Below are positions 25,114-33,468 of a DNA stretch of 64,000 nt, one piece after another. The position numbers and the translations under genes are program-made. Below the pieces are notes generated by a model. It did not search any database and was not told the origin of the DNA. It saw nothing but the letters and a program-made list of their open reading frames with translations. Each line of letters starts with the position of its first letter. Position 1 is the first letter of the stretch. The stretch spans positions 124,001 to 188,000 of the forward strand of contig NZ_JADMVE010000004.1 of the NCBI RefSeq assembly GCF_015547515.1. The letters are read 5' to 3'. Origin of the DNA: Eubacterium sp. 1001713B170207_170306_E7. GTDB lineage: Bacteria; Bacillota; Clostridia; Eubacteriales; Eubacteriaceae.

Positions 25114-26889
25114 CTACAGTATTTCGTCGATGCTGATTCCCAGATCAATGAGCTGATCAAGCTGGGCTTCCGCCGGTGCGTCAGTCATCAGGCAGCTGTG
25201 GTTTTGTGTTTTCGGGAAAGCGATAACGTCGCGGATATTATCAATATCCATGAGCATCATGATAAGACGGTCAAGGCCAAAGGCCAGTCCGCCGTGCGGT
25301 GGTGTTCCATATTTCAGGGCCTCCAGCAGGAATCCAAACTGCTTCCAGGCGTCCTCCATGGTAAAGCCAAGGGCTTTGAACATTTTCTCCTGCACATCCT
25401 GATTATGGATACGGATGGAGCCGCCGCCCAGCTCAACGCCATTTACAACCATGTCGTATGCATCGGCGTGTACCTGGGACGGGTCTGTTTCCAGAAGCGG
25501 CAGGTCCTTATCCAGCGGGGCTGTAAATGGATGGTGCTTGGCCATATAGCGGCCCGCTTCCGCATCGTACTCAAGCAGTGGGAAGTCGATAACCCAGAGG
25601 AAGTTAAACTTGCCGCTCAAATCAAATTCGAGCTTCTTAGCCAACTCCAAACGCAGCTGTCCGAGAGCTGTACAGACAATCTCATCGGTATCGGCTACAA
25701 TAAAGATCATATCGCCGGGTTCTGCGTCCATCCGTTCAAAGATAGCGTTCTTTTCAGCTTCAGAAATAAACTTGAGGATCGGCGATTTCATTTCGCCGTC
25801 AGATACATCGATCCAGGCCAGACCCTTTGCCTTGTAAATCGCTGCAAATTTTTCGAGATTTTTGATGGTCTTTTTGCTGAGCTTGCCCTGGGCGTCCTTG
25901 GCGTTAATGGCACGGACAGAGCCGCCCTTTTTAACGGCGCCTGAGAATACCTTGAACTCGCTGTTTTCAACAATATCGGAAATATTGGTCAGTTCCATGC
26001 CAAAGCGTGTATCCGGCTTGTCTGAGCCAAAGCGGTCCATTGCTTCCTGATAGGTCATACGGATAAACGGTGTTTCCAGCTCAACGCCGCGGATTTCTCT
26101 GAAGATTTTAGCGATCATGTTTTCCATGATGGGCAGGATATCGTCTTTGGTGATAAACGACATTTCCATATCGATCTGGGTAAATTCCGGCTGGCGGTCC
26201 TGACGGAGGTCCTCGTCACGGAAGCATTTCGCAACCTGATAGTAACGGTCAACGCCGGAGATCATCAGGATCTGTTTAAAAAGCTGCGGGCTCTGTGGCA
26301 GGCCAAAGAATTTTCCCTTCTGTACACGAGAAGGCACCAGGAAATCGCGGGCGCCCTCCGGCGTCGGCTTGCCCAAAATCGGTGTCTCAATTTCCAGAAA
26401 ACCTTCGTCGTTTAAGAAGTTGCGGGCAATGCTTGCAACCTGGGCTCTTGTTTTTAACATCTTCTGATTTTTAGGCTTGCGAAGGTCTAAATAACGGTAT
26501 TTCAGCCGTACGGCTTCATTGCTTTTGTCGTCGTCTTCTACGTAAATCGGCGGTGTATCGGCCGTATCGAGTATGGTCAGGCTTTTAACCATGACTTCAA
26601 TCTCACCGGTTGCCATTTTGGGGTTCACGTTTTCCGCATCGCGGTTAACAACTTCCCCTTCAATACAGAGCACATACTCGTTGCGTACCTTTTCGGCTTG
26701 GGCAAAGGCTTCAGCGCTGACTTCCTCGTTGACAACCAGCTGCACCTTGCCGCTGCGGTCCCTCAGATCAATAAAGAGCACGCCTCCAAGGTTTCTTCTG
26801 GTGTCTGTCCAGCCGCATAATTTAACGGTCTGGCCTACAAATTCCGTATTCAGTTCGCCGCAGAGGGCGTTTCTATAGGTGGTTTTCAT
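25114..26889 (-). CDS. aspS: Aspartyl-tRNA synthetase
   Basis: A 591-aa class IIb synthetase of the bacterial type with GAD insert: the N-terminal OB anticodon domain (1-105, GWTDTRRNLGGVLFIDLRDRSG), motif 2 FRDEDLRQDRQPEFTQID, the GAD domain (about 280-420) and motif 3 GLAFGLDRLIMMLM near the end. A possible non-discriminating form is not decidable here. GGAGG precedes the ATG. No T-box-like leader is seen in the 208-bp upstream gap. Confidence 0.97.
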   Translation of the reverse strand: MKTTYRNALCGELNTEFVGQTVKLCGWTDTRRNLGGVLFIDLRDRSGKVQLVVNEEVSAEAFAQAEKVRNEYVLCIEGEVVNRDAENVNPKMATGEIEVMVKSLTILDTADTPPIYVEDDDKSNEAVRLKYRYLDLRKPKNQKMLKTRAQVASIARNFLNDEGFLEIETPILGKPTPEGARDFLVPSRVQKGKFFGLPQSPQLFKQILMISGVDRYYQVAKCFRDEDLRQDRQPEFTQIDMEMSFITKDDILPIMENMIAKIFREIRGVELETPFIRMTYQEAMDRFGSDKPDTRFGMELTNISDIVENSEFKVFSGAVKKGGSVRAINAKDAQGKLSKKTIKNLEKFAAIYKAKGLAWIDVSDGEMKSPILKFISEAEKNAIFERMDAEPGDMIFIVADTDEIVCTALGQLRLELAKKLEFDLSGKFNFLWVIDFPLLEYDAEAGRYMAKHHPFTAPLDKDLPLLETDPSQVHADAYDMVVNGVELGGGSIRIHNQDVQEKMFKALGFTMEDAWKQFGFLLEALKYGTPPHGGLAFGLDRLIMMLMDIDNIRDVIAFPKTQNHSCLMTDAPAEAQLDQLIDLGISIDEIL

Positions 26890-26941
26890 CTTTCCTCCTG
26901 TTATGTTATCTATGCGTATTTTAACTTTTTCATATCTTATT

Positions 26942-26971
26942 ATTATATAAAAGGCGTCCCCTTTATGTCAA
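26942..26971 (-). promoter_or_regulatory. aspS promoter
   Basis: Minus-strand TTGACA (26971-26966), 18-bp spacer and TATAAT (26947-26942). Confidence 0.65.
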
Positions 26972-27057
26972 GTGGCTGGGCGCTTTTTCTGGGCTTTATC
27001 CAATAACTTTACATAAAGCAGTTCAGGCGCAGTATTAAGCAATTATGAACAAAAACA

Positions 27058-27066
27058 TGATATACT
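27058..27066 (+). promoter_or_regulatory. Extended -10 promoter of the Crp/Fnr gene
   Basis: TGA directly followed by TATACT (27061-27066), with no good -35 at 16-18 bp. It lies about 30 nt ahead of the ATG. Confidence 0.45.
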
Positions 27067-27097
27067 AACTTAAATCAGAATTAGAGAGGAACTTTCA

Positions 27098-27754
27098 ATG
27101 CACCTGCAATATTATTTCGGCAACGATTTTAAGCCGTTTGAGGACTATCTTTCGTCCATTGAGCACACTGTTTTTGAATGTAAAAAGGATACGCCGCTCA
27201 GCGGCGTGGGCGCGCCACTGGATAAGGAATACTACGTGCTGGATGGAATGATCCGCACCTCCTTTCTCCACGAAAGCGGTCATATCAAGGCGTTTGCTTT
27301 TTATGGTCCCTACACCTTCGCGCCGCTTTACTACCCGGGGGATTATAAAATTGAAAGCTCTCTAATCTTTACAGCTGCTACAGAGCTCAAGGCCCTGGCC
27401 TTTGACCGCAAGCTTTTAGGACACTATCTTAACAAAAATCCCGAGCTGAATCAGGCCATGTACGACGCCTATATGCGGCTGGTTGTGCTGCTGATCGAGG
27501 ACAATATCAACCAGCTCTTTTCAACCGGACTTGAGAAAATCGCGCATTTCCTGTACAGTGCTGTTGTCAACAGCGACGATCCGGTCGTTCTGATCTCCCA
27601 GGATGATCTCGCCAGCTTTGTAGGTATGAACCGGGCCAACGTGGCAAAATACCTGAAGCAGCTGCGTGAGGAAGGGATCATTGAAACCGCCAGAAACCGA
27701 ATCATCGTAAAAAACATCAAAAAGCTACAGGAACGCGGCCCATATACGGGCTAA
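27098..27754 (+). CDS. Crp/Fnr family transcription regulator
   Basis: A 218-aa regulator: N-terminal cyclic-nucleotide-like beta-barrel (about 1-115), dimer helix (about 120-150), C-terminal winged helix with DLASFVGMNRANVAKYLKQLREEGII (about 170-195). It has only one N-terminal Cys (FECKKD), so it is not an FNR-type Fe-S sensor; the ligand is unknown. Helix residues MNRANVAKYL differ from the R-TVSR of classic Crp. GAGAGGAAC precedes the ATG. The next gene, 158 bp downstream, carries a dyad suitable for this family in its promoter, so the two are probably regulator and target. Confidence 0.88.
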   Translation: MHLQYYFGNDFKPFEDYLSSIEHTVFECKKDTPLSGVGAPLDKEYYVLDGMIRTSFLHESGHIKAFAFYGPYTFAPLYYPGDYKIESSLIFTAATELKALAFDRKLLGHYLNKNPELNQAMYDAYMRLVVLLIEDNINQLFSTGLEKIAHFLYSAVVNSDDPVVLISQDDLASFVGMNRANVAKYLKQLREEGIIETARNRIIVKNIKKLQERGPYTG

Positions 27755-27805
27755 TTCTTTTATTTTTCCTTAAAATTTTATTATTTTAATATTTTATAGG
27801 GCTGT

Positions 27806-27849
27806 TATGTCTTTTAAAAGATATACAGTCTTTTTTATTGTGCTATAAT
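27806..27849 (+). promoter_or_regulatory. Class-II activator-type site and -10 of the URO-D gene
   Basis: A 20-bp dyad TATGTCTTTTAAAAGATATA (27806-27825, 9 of 10 pairs) is flanked by CTGT and ACAG. Its centre (27815.5) is about 41 bp upstream of the expected start of the perfect TATAAT at 27844-27849. The -35 position is poor and overlapped by the dyad, as at Crp/Fnr class II promoters. Confidence 0.6.
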
Positions 27850-27912
27850 CGGCTTATATTTGAAATCGTTACAGGCCTGTTTTTCAAAGCAACAAAAGAG
27901 AGGTGTTTTTCA

Positions 27913-29292
27913 ATGAGTGATAATAAGAAATTACAAGAAAACCGGATTAAAAATTTCCACGATTTTTATAACAACCGAATTCCCGATCATGTACCCACCG
28001 GCTATATGATTTCTCACTATCTGGTAGCAGAATACGGCGGACAAAACCTTTTCGACTATCAGTATGATTATGGGCGCCTGCGCGAGCCTGCCCTGGCATT
28101 GGAGAAACGAATTATCTCAGATGTAACTCCGATCCTCCCGTGCAGCCAGGTTCTTAACCGTCCGGCAGAATTTTACCAGATCCTGGGCTCTCAGTCTTTT
28201 GTGATGGGAAAGAACGGTGTTGTCCAGCATCCTGAAGTTGTCGGCATGCAGCCTGACGAGTACCGTGCCCTGATCGACGATCCCTTTACCTTTTTAATGG
28301 AGACGGTTATTCCCCGCCAGTATAAAAATCTTGATCCCGCAGATGGATTCAAAACCGCCGCGACGATTATGAAGGCTCAGTCAAGCCTTAACAAATCAAT
28401 CGACGCCTCACTGCCCTGGTTTATGGAAATGACCGAACAGGGCGGCCACTATCCCGGCGCTCCGGCCGGTTCCTCGGGCATGACAGAGGCTCCCTTTGAT
28501 TTTATCGCCGACCAGCTCAGAAGCTTCAGCGGTGTGAGTATGGATATACGCCGCCACCGCAGTGAGCTTAAGGAAGCCTGTGAGGCGCTTCTGCCAGTGC
28601 TGTTTGAGTGGGGCCGCCCACCGGTTCCAAACGCCGAAGGCTCCGTCTTTATTCCGCTGCATATGCCAACCTTTATGCGCGAAAAGGATTTCCTTGACCT
28701 GTGGCTGCCGACCTTTAAAACCATGATCGAGCAGTACGCCGCCCTTGGCGTACGGTGTAATATTTTCTGTGAGGATGACTGGACACGCTATCTGGATGTT
28801 CTGCAGGATTTCCCTGCCGGGACACAGATATGGTTTGAGTTCGGCGATCCTCAGCTGATTAAGGATAAGCTGGGCGATAAGATGATTATCCAGGGGCTTT
28901 TCCCTGTTTCAGCTCTTCGTGGCACCAAGGAGGAGGTCGTGAGCAAAGCCAGAGAGCTGCTCGACATCATGATGCCTGGCGGCGGCTACTACTTCCACTT
29001 TGACAAAAACCCATTCCTCCTGAACGAAGTCAACATTGATAACTGGGCTGCCTTATCCGAAACGGTTGCGCAATATGGTGTCTATAAAAACGCTGGCGAA
29101 GCCTGCGGCACCCCGCTGAACGCAGAGGGCTTTGTCTTTGATCCGGCTAATTTCAGACCGATCGAGTCTAAATACCTGACCACCTGGGAAGCTTTTAAAG
29201 CCGAAAACCCACTGGTTCCTGAGATTGCCAGAGGGAACCTGTCACAGCTTAACAACGAGCTGATCAATTTCTTTATGTACCTTCTCGTCTGA
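27913..29292 (+). CDS. Uroporphyrinogen decarboxylase-fold protein, probable corrinoid methyltransferase type
   Basis: A 459-aa URO-D superfamily protein, like MtaA/MtbA-type methylcobamide methyltransferases and demethylase components of acetogens. The C-terminal TIM-barrel half reads KLGDKMIIQGLFPVSALRG..KEEV, corresponding to the GDR.CL.GNVDP..L..GTPEEV strand of that family. The usual zinc site His-X-Cys appears as IFCED and the late Cys region as HFDKNPF, so the canonical ligands are not conserved. It is not a heme-pathway HemE by length and motifs. No corrinoid protein or activator gene is next to it. The start at 27913 has AGAGAGGTG upstream; an in-frame codon at 27838 lies upstream of the -10. 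Ends at a strong terminator. Confidence 0.75.
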   Translation: MSDNKKLQENRIKNFHDFYNNRIPDHVPTGYMISHYLVAEYGGQNLFDYQYDYGRLREPALALEKRIISDVTPILPCSQVLNRPAEFYQILGSQSFVMGKNGVVQHPEVVGMQPDEYRALIDDPFTFLMETVIPRQYKNLDPADGFKTAATIMKAQSSLNKSIDASLPWFMEMTEQGGHYPGAPAGSSGMTEAPFDFIADQLRSFSGVSMDIRRHRSELKEACEALLPVLFEWGRPPVPNAEGSVFIPLHMPTFMREKDFLDLWLPTFKTMIEQYAALGVRCNIFCEDDWTRYLDVLQDFPAGTQIWFEFGDPQLIKDKLGDKMIIQGLFPVSALRGTKEEVVSKARELLDIMMPGGGYYFHFDKNPFLLNEVNIDNWAALSETVAQYGVYKNAGEACGTPLNAEGFVFDPANFRPIESKYLTTWEAFKAENPLVPEIARGNLSQLNNELINFFMYLLV

Positions 29293-29299
29293 GACGGCA

Positions 29300-29330
29300 A
29301 AGCGCCGCGAAACTCTGTTTCGCGGCGCTT
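29300..29330 (+). terminator. Terminator after the URO-D gene
   Basis: A perfect 13-bp stem AAGCGCCGCGAAA (29300-29312) / TTTCGCGGCGCTT (29318-29330) with loop CTCTG and a following T-rich stretch. Confidence 0.85.
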
Positions 29331-29354
29331 GTTATTTTCTATATAGCGAAGGCT

Positions 29355-29609
29355 CTACAGGCTGTTAAACCAATCCTTAAGCTCCTGTTTCACTTCATCG
29401 GGTAAATCATATTTCCGAACGCCCTGAATCGCACCCTCCAGTCCCATAAGCTTATGCAGACAGGAGCCAGGATCGTTCTGCTTTAATTTTAGAAAGGCCT
29501 CTCTGGTCCCAGCTTCCCGCAGCTTCTCCGGGGTATCAATCCCGACTGCCTCCAGCTCTCTGGCCACCACTTTTCCAATGTTTGGCAGCTTCTCCAGTTG
29601 TGACATCAT
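29355..29609 (-). CDS. TfoX C-terminal domain protein
   Basis: An 84-aa protein matching the TfoX/Sxy C-terminal domain: LEKLPNIGKVVARELEAVGIDTPEKLREAG is a helix-hairpin-helix. The N-terminal TfoX domain is absent. TfoX regulates competence in some proteobacteria; in Firmicutes the lone C-terminal domain has no known role. Its ATG overlaps the nitroreductase stop codon by 1 bp, so the two are co-translated. Confidence 0.85.
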   Translation of the reverse strand: MMSQLEKLPNIGKVVARELEAVGIDTPEKLREAGTREAFLKLKQNDPGSCLHKLMGLEGAIQGVRKYDLPDEVKQELKDWFNSL

Positions 29610-30427
29610 TACACTTCCTTTCTTATCCAGGACATGGTATAAAATCCATTGTCGGGCGTATGCTCAACGGCATCCGGTATTACTTCCAGCGCTCCGTCAA
29701 GGCCAAGTTCCTGACAGGCCAGATCGAAATGGCACAGGGCAATGCCCATGTCAATGCGGTTCAGGCTGCGCGGCGCCAGGCGGTAAAAGTGTGCGCCCTC
29801 AGGCGTGACAAGTACCTTCCAGGGCTGACAGTTTCTTGAGGATGGCGCCAGGCGCACCATCTCCAGCGGTACGCCAAAATCACCTGCGCTCTTCTGGGTG
29901 AGCGGAATGTTCCAGTTGTCTGTAAAAAAGATGGTCTCAAAGGGTTTCCGGGAGCGCTGTTTTGTCACCCGGCTCATGGTTTTGGATACCATGGACGGCT
30001 TGGCTGAGGCCTGGCCGACCGGGGATACGATGGGCAGCATTTCATCGGCCCTCAGCTGAACAGCATCGGCAAAGGCGCCCTTGTTAAAGGTTCCGCCAAT
30101 CCAGCAGGTACCCAGCCCCAGCTGTGTGCTTTTAAGCACGACCTTCTCAAAGGCGTAGCCCAGGGCCTCCTCCGCAAAATCGCTCCGGTCACAGCACACG
30201 GCAAAAAAAGCCTGTGCATTTTTAATGACTCCATAGGTGCCTAACCGATGACTTCCGGGGTATTCACCGGTTTTAATTAACTCTACTCTTATTCGTGCAT
30301 CAAAGGGATGCTCAATATGCCGCAGATAATCCTGAAGCTGTCCCTCTGCTGCGTGGTGCATGGGACGCTTGCTGTAGCTGCGTATCGAACGGCGGACTTT
30401 CATCGCCTCTATTACCGATTTTTTCAT
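29609..30427 (-). CDS. Nitroreductase-family flavoprotein (TM1586 type)
   Basis: A 272-aa putative nitroreductase with tandem halves, each shaped like half of an FMN-binding dimer: VIEAMKVRRSIRSYSKRPM at the start, LGLGTCWIGGTFNK in the first half, and APSSRNCQPWKV plus NRIDMGIALCHFDL in the second. Probably a NAD(P)H-FMN oxidoreductase of unknown substrate. The start at 30427 has GGGAGAGGTGG upstream; an in-frame ATG at 30523 would put the promoter inside the gene. Its own promoter is at 30482-30510. Confidence 0.87.
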   Translation of the reverse strand: MKKSVIEAMKVRRSIRSYSKRPMHHAAEGQLQDYLRHIEHPFDARIRVELIKTGEYPGSHRLGTYGVIKNAQAFFAVCCDRSDFAEEALGYAFEKVVLKSTQLGLGTCWIGGTFNKGAFADAVQLRADEMLPIVSPVGQASAKPSMVSKTMSRVTKQRSRKPFETIFFTDNWNIPLTQKSAGDFGVPLEMVRLAPSSRNCQPWKVLVTPEGAHFYRLAPRSLNRIDMGIALCHFDLACQELGLDGALEVIPDAVEHTPDNGFYTMSWIRKEV

Positions 30428-30481
30428 CCTTACCACCTCTCCCTGGCATCCGTGTTTGATATGATACCAAGTGTTGCTCTT

Positions 30482-30510
30482 AGAATACCACCAACCGGGA
30501 AAAATTTCAA
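30482..30510 (-). promoter_or_regulatory. Nitroreductase promoter
   Basis: Minus-strand TTGAAA (30510-30505), 17-bp spacer and TATTCT (30487-30482), about 50 nt ahead of the chosen ATG. Confidence 0.6.
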
Positions 30511-30526
30511 GTTTTAGCCCCATGCG

Positions 30527-31234
30527 CTAAGTCAGCTTTAATGCAAAACGACGCCACAAGGCCCAAAAACAAAGGACGGATGTGACAATGAATAAGAGAA
30601 AGGGATAAATGTCCGGTGCCACGGCCCACTGGGCAATCCAGAAGGATGGCAGCAGGCTAAAAAAATACTTCTCGTTTCCCTTAAGCACAAAGGGAACCAC
30701 CATCCCAAACAAAATCAGGCCTGACAGCTTGCTGATCGCCATCCCCTCCACCTTGTTGGAGGCCAGGCTGACAATCAGCATGGCTGCCAGCATTCCCAGA
30801 ATTGCGGACTGCAAAGCCATACCGGCCATTAACAGAACTGAATCCACAGCCAGTCTGAAAACCGCCAGCACAAAGAAGGAGGCCAGAGCAGAAAGTGCCG
30901 CGGGAAAAACCAGCCGTGAAGCCAGATAGCCCTTTTTACCAATCGGCGTGACACAGAGGTAAGTGCTCATATGGCTGTCGGCCTCGCTCAGAATAACCAT
31001 GGCGGATACAAAGCACAGCATATAAGGCGTAACACTGGAAAGAAACAGATCCATCAGCAGATAATAGGGCTTAAGACCGAAGCCAAACCATTGTATCAGC
31101 AGCGGCTCCATCGCCGGAAGGCCGAAGCGGAAAAAAATGCCGCAGAACAGCGGCGCCGCACATACCAGAATCAGCATCCGATCTGCCGCAATCTGACGAA
31201 TAAAGCAGGAAAACGAACGGCTCAGTGCTCTCAT
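30527..31234 (-). CDS. ABC transporter permease, second subunit
   Basis: A 235-aa polytopic protein with about six membrane helices, no extracellular domain and a long basic C-terminal end (WRRFALKLT). It is the partner of the permease encoded just upstream. The start at 31234 overlaps that gene's stop (ATGA); the longer in-frame reading into that gene is discarded. Likely a peptide or drug exporter; substrate unknown. Confidence 0.82.
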   Translation of the reverse strand: MRALSRSFSCFIRQIAADRMLILVCAAPLFCGIFFRFGLPAMEPLLIQWFGFGLKPYYLLMDLFLSSVTPYMLCFVSAMVILSEADSHMSTYLCVTPIGKKGYLASRLVFPAALSALASFFVLAVFRLAVDSVLLMAGMALQSAILGMLAAMLIVSLASNKVEGMAISKLSGLILFGMVVPFVLKGNEKYFFSLLPSFWIAQWAVAPDIYPFLLFIVTSVLCFWALWRRFALKLT

Positions 31235-31905
31235 AGCGTTACACCCCCAAGGCTTTTCGTCATCTTGATATAAGCCGCCCTTGCCATAACAAAGGCAGCT
31301 GCCAGCCATAGCAGCAGACTGAGGGCCGTCCAATCTGGATTGCCGCTTATGAGCTGGTAAACAGCCACACCCGGATGCAGACCCAGCATCCGGGGCCGGT
31401 AACCGGTCCCCCACAAAACCGCTGGGCCCAAAATCAGGAGCTCAATGGGCACGGTCAGCACGATAAACTGGTTGAGCGTTGAAATCCTGGTTGCTGCCGT
31501 CAGCCCTACCATACTAAAAAGCATCGCACCGGTAAATGTGCCGATGCATAAAAGCGGCAGGCTCGGACTGCCTCCCACCATACCCAGCACAGCTGCGGTC
31601 AGGGTGCCGATCAGAGACAGTGATACCACTTTTGAGAAGATGTATTCCTCTGGCCGCACGGGCGAAACCGTCAGAGATTCCAGTACCCGCTGGCTCCTTT
31701 CCAGAAGAATGACAGCACCCATAAAGAACAGCCCCAGCGCCGCCGGGTCTGAAAAGATAATTAACGCAGTGCCGGCCTCCCGCCAGTCTGGCGGCAGTAC
31801 GGACAACACACCGGCATAGATCACTGTCAGAATCAGGTACAGCGCGTAGAATCCATATTTCCACTGCTGTCGGATGTCTCCCCTCAGCAGGCCCACGATT
31901 CTCAT
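31231..31905 (-). CDS. ABC transporter permease, first subunit
   Basis: A 224-aa membrane protein with about six helices, resembling ABC-2/fluoroquinolone-type export permeases (FFMGAVILLERSQRVLESLTVSPVRPEEYIFSK cytoplasmic motif, typical of NodJ/DrrB-like exporters). GGGAGGG precedes the ATG, which overlaps the ATPase stop. It completes a TetR-ATPase-permease-permease operon. Confidence 0.85.
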   Translation of the reverse strand: MRIVGLLRGDIRQQWKYGFYALYLILTVIYAGVLSVLPPDWREAGTALIIFSDPAALGLFFMGAVILLERSQRVLESLTVSPVRPEEYIFSKVVSLSLIGTLTAAVLGMVGGSPSLPLLCIGTFTGAMLFSMVGLTAATRISTLNQFIVLTVPIELLILGPAVLWGTGYRPRMLGLHPGVAVYQLISGNPDWTALSLLLWLAAAFVMARAAYIKMTKSLGGVTL

Positions 31906-32747
31906 TGCAGCGCCCTCCCTGTCATTTCTATGAAAATATCGTTGAGTGTCGGTTCGCTGCTGTGGATAGACAACAGGCGGTTGCTTCTGATCAGTCCCGC
32001 CAATAAAGAATCGTCTGACAGAGCATCCAGAGGACAGTCCGCACTTTTTTCACCGCCGTCCATATAGGTGTAGGTGACCCTGGCGGCGCCCTTTGACATG
32101 ATCAGGCGGTGGGGCGTGTCCACTGCTTTCATTTCACCATCGACAATAAAGGCGACCCGGTCACAGAGCTCTGTGGCATCCTGCATATTATGGGTGGTCA
32201 GAATAATGGCTTTGCCCTGACTGCGCTGTGCTTTAATCATCTCCTTCATATGGCTGCTGCTTACAGGATCCAGGCCGCTTGTGGGCTCGTCTAAAAACAG
32301 AATATCCGGATTGTGCCGGATCGCTTTGACAAAATTAAGCCGGGATTTCATTCCCTTGGAATAAGCCGACACTTTCTTACTCCCATCCTTTTCCAGGCCA
32401 ACGCATTCTAAAAGCTCCTTAATTGGCAGCAGGGGGCCTTTATAAAGAGATCCAAAAAATTCAAGGTTTTCACGTCCGGTCATTTTTTCATAGAAGCTCG
32501 GAAATTCAAAATCCACGCCAATCTGCTCATAAAAGCTGTTGTTATGCTCCCTTACCTCTTTCCCGTTGACCACAGCACTGCCGCCATAGCCGGGCAGCAC
32601 CCCCGTCAGTATTTTCTGTAAAGTACTTTTTCCCGCGCCAGACGGACCTAAAAATCCAAATATTTCCCCTCGGCCAACCTCAAAGCGGATTGACTTGATA
32701 AATGGCTTATGGGTGTAGCTGAAGCTTAAATTTTCTACCTTAATCAT
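31902..32747 (-). CDS. ABC transporter ATP-binding protein
   Basis: A 281-aa DrrA/CcmA-type ATPase. Walker A GPSGAGKST is at about 34-42, the signature reads VSAYSKGMKSR in place of LSGGQ (common in this class), and Walker B LFLDEPTSGLDP is near 150-161. A C-terminal extension of about 60 residues follows. GAGGTG lies before the ATG, overlapping the TetR gene by 8 bp. Confidence 0.93.
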   Translation of the reverse strand: MIKVENLSFSYTHKPFIKSIRFEVGRGEIFGFLGPSGAGKSTLQKILTGVLPGYGGSAVVNGKEVREHNNSFYEQIGVDFEFPSFYEKMTGRENLEFFGSLYKGPLLPIKELLECVGLEKDGSKKVSAYSKGMKSRLNFVKAIRHNPDILFLDEPTSGLDPVSSSHMKEMIKAQRSQGKAIILTTHNMQDATELCDRVAFIVDGEMKAVDTPHRLIMSKGAARVTYTYMDGGEKSADCPLDALSDDSLLAGLIRSNRLLSIHSSEPTLNDIFIEMTGRALQ

Positions 32748-33342
32748 TTTTCACCTCAAAAAGTTGGAGCGCCACGCCGCGCAGCAGTGTTTTCATAACG
32801 TCGTCAAATATCGGAGAACCAATCTCCCTTTTATGCAGAATCAATAAAAATACTGCTCTTAAGGCGCCGCTGAAAACCTCAAGGGTTTTCCCCTCCATGC
32901 CGGGCAGCATTGCTGTCAGCTGTTCGACGCTGAAATCGTCCTGGGCGTGGTGCTCTTCCACCACCTCATCGGGCAGCTTGCGCATGAGCAGTTCCAGGTC
33001 TCCATTTGCGATCATCGGCATGAGAATGCTTTCATCTGTCATTTTGTAAAATCTGAAGAGCAGTTCTGTCAGAGCCTCCGGGGTCATATCGCCCTTCAGC
33101 GCTTCCACTGCCGTTAAAACCTCTGTGTGTATCGTGTCATGGAATTCCTTCATCACCTCGAAAAAAAGCATTTCCTTCGAGGGGTAAAACAGGTAAAAGG
33201 TTCCCTTTGGGATATTGACCCGGCGCACCAGCTCATCGACAGACGTCTTGCGCATTCCAAACTGCCTGATACATAACCCCGCCTCCTCGCGGAGTCTACG
33301 GCGGATATAAGCCCGCTCCTGCTCTGAATAAGCCTTCGGCAT
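32740..33342 (-). CDS. TetR/AcrR family regulator
   Basis: A 200-aa repressor: the N-terminal helix-turn-helix TSVDELVRRVNIPKGTFYLFYPSKEMLFFEV (about 33-63) is the classic TetR signature; the remainder is a helical ligand domain. It is first in the ABC exporter operon, and a 10-bp inverted repeat over the operon promoter start is a likely autoregulatory operator. Ligand unknown, probably the exported compound. Confidence 0.92.
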   Translation of the reverse strand: MPKAYSEQERAYIRRRLREEAGLCIRQFGMRKTSVDELVRRVNIPKGTFYLFYPSKEMLFFEVMKEFHDTIHTEVLTAVEALKGDMTPEALTELLFRFYKMTDESILMPMIANGDLELLMRKLPDEVVEEHHAQDDFSVEQLTAMLPGMEGKTLEVFSGALRAVFLLILHKREIGSPIFDDVMKTLLRGVALQLFEVKND

Positions 33343-33360
33343 TTTTATCTCCTTTTTATT

Positions 33361-33392
33361 TATTTGACTATTTTAATTTTATTAGTCAAATA
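33361..33392. promoter_or_regulatory. Inverted repeat operator of the TetR-ABC operon
   Basis: TATTTGACTA (33361-33370) and TAGTCAAATA (33383-33392) are exact inverse complements around a 12-bp AT spacer. In the minus reading the operator begins inside the -10 and covers the start point. Confidence 0.75.
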
Positions 33393-33418
33393 ATAACACG
33401 CATTGCATATTCTGTCAA
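33390..33418 (-). promoter_or_regulatory. Promoter of the TetR-ABC operon
   Basis: Minus-strand TTGACA (33418-33413), 17-bp spacer and TATTAT (33395-33390). AAGGAGA and the ATG follow the operator. Confidence 0.8.
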
Positions 33419-33423
33419 GAAAA

Positions 33424-33461
33424 TAAAAAAACGACCTGCCGTTTGTCTGCCGGCAGGTCGT
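33424..33461 (-). terminator. Terminator after the GNAT gene
   Basis: A perfect stem ACGACCTGCCG (33431-33441) / CGGCAGGTCGT (33451-33461), followed on the minus strand by a T-run of seven. Confidence 0.85.
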
Positions 33462-33468
33462 ATCATCT

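Noticed and set aside
25072-25944. 290-codon plus-strand frame within aspS
   Set aside because: Complement of conserved class II synthetase motifs; not a gene.
26890-27097. Possible T-box or other riboswitch before aspS
   Set aside because: The 208-bp gap holds two promoters facing away from each other and lacks a T-box-length leader, specifier loop or terminator/antiterminator pair.
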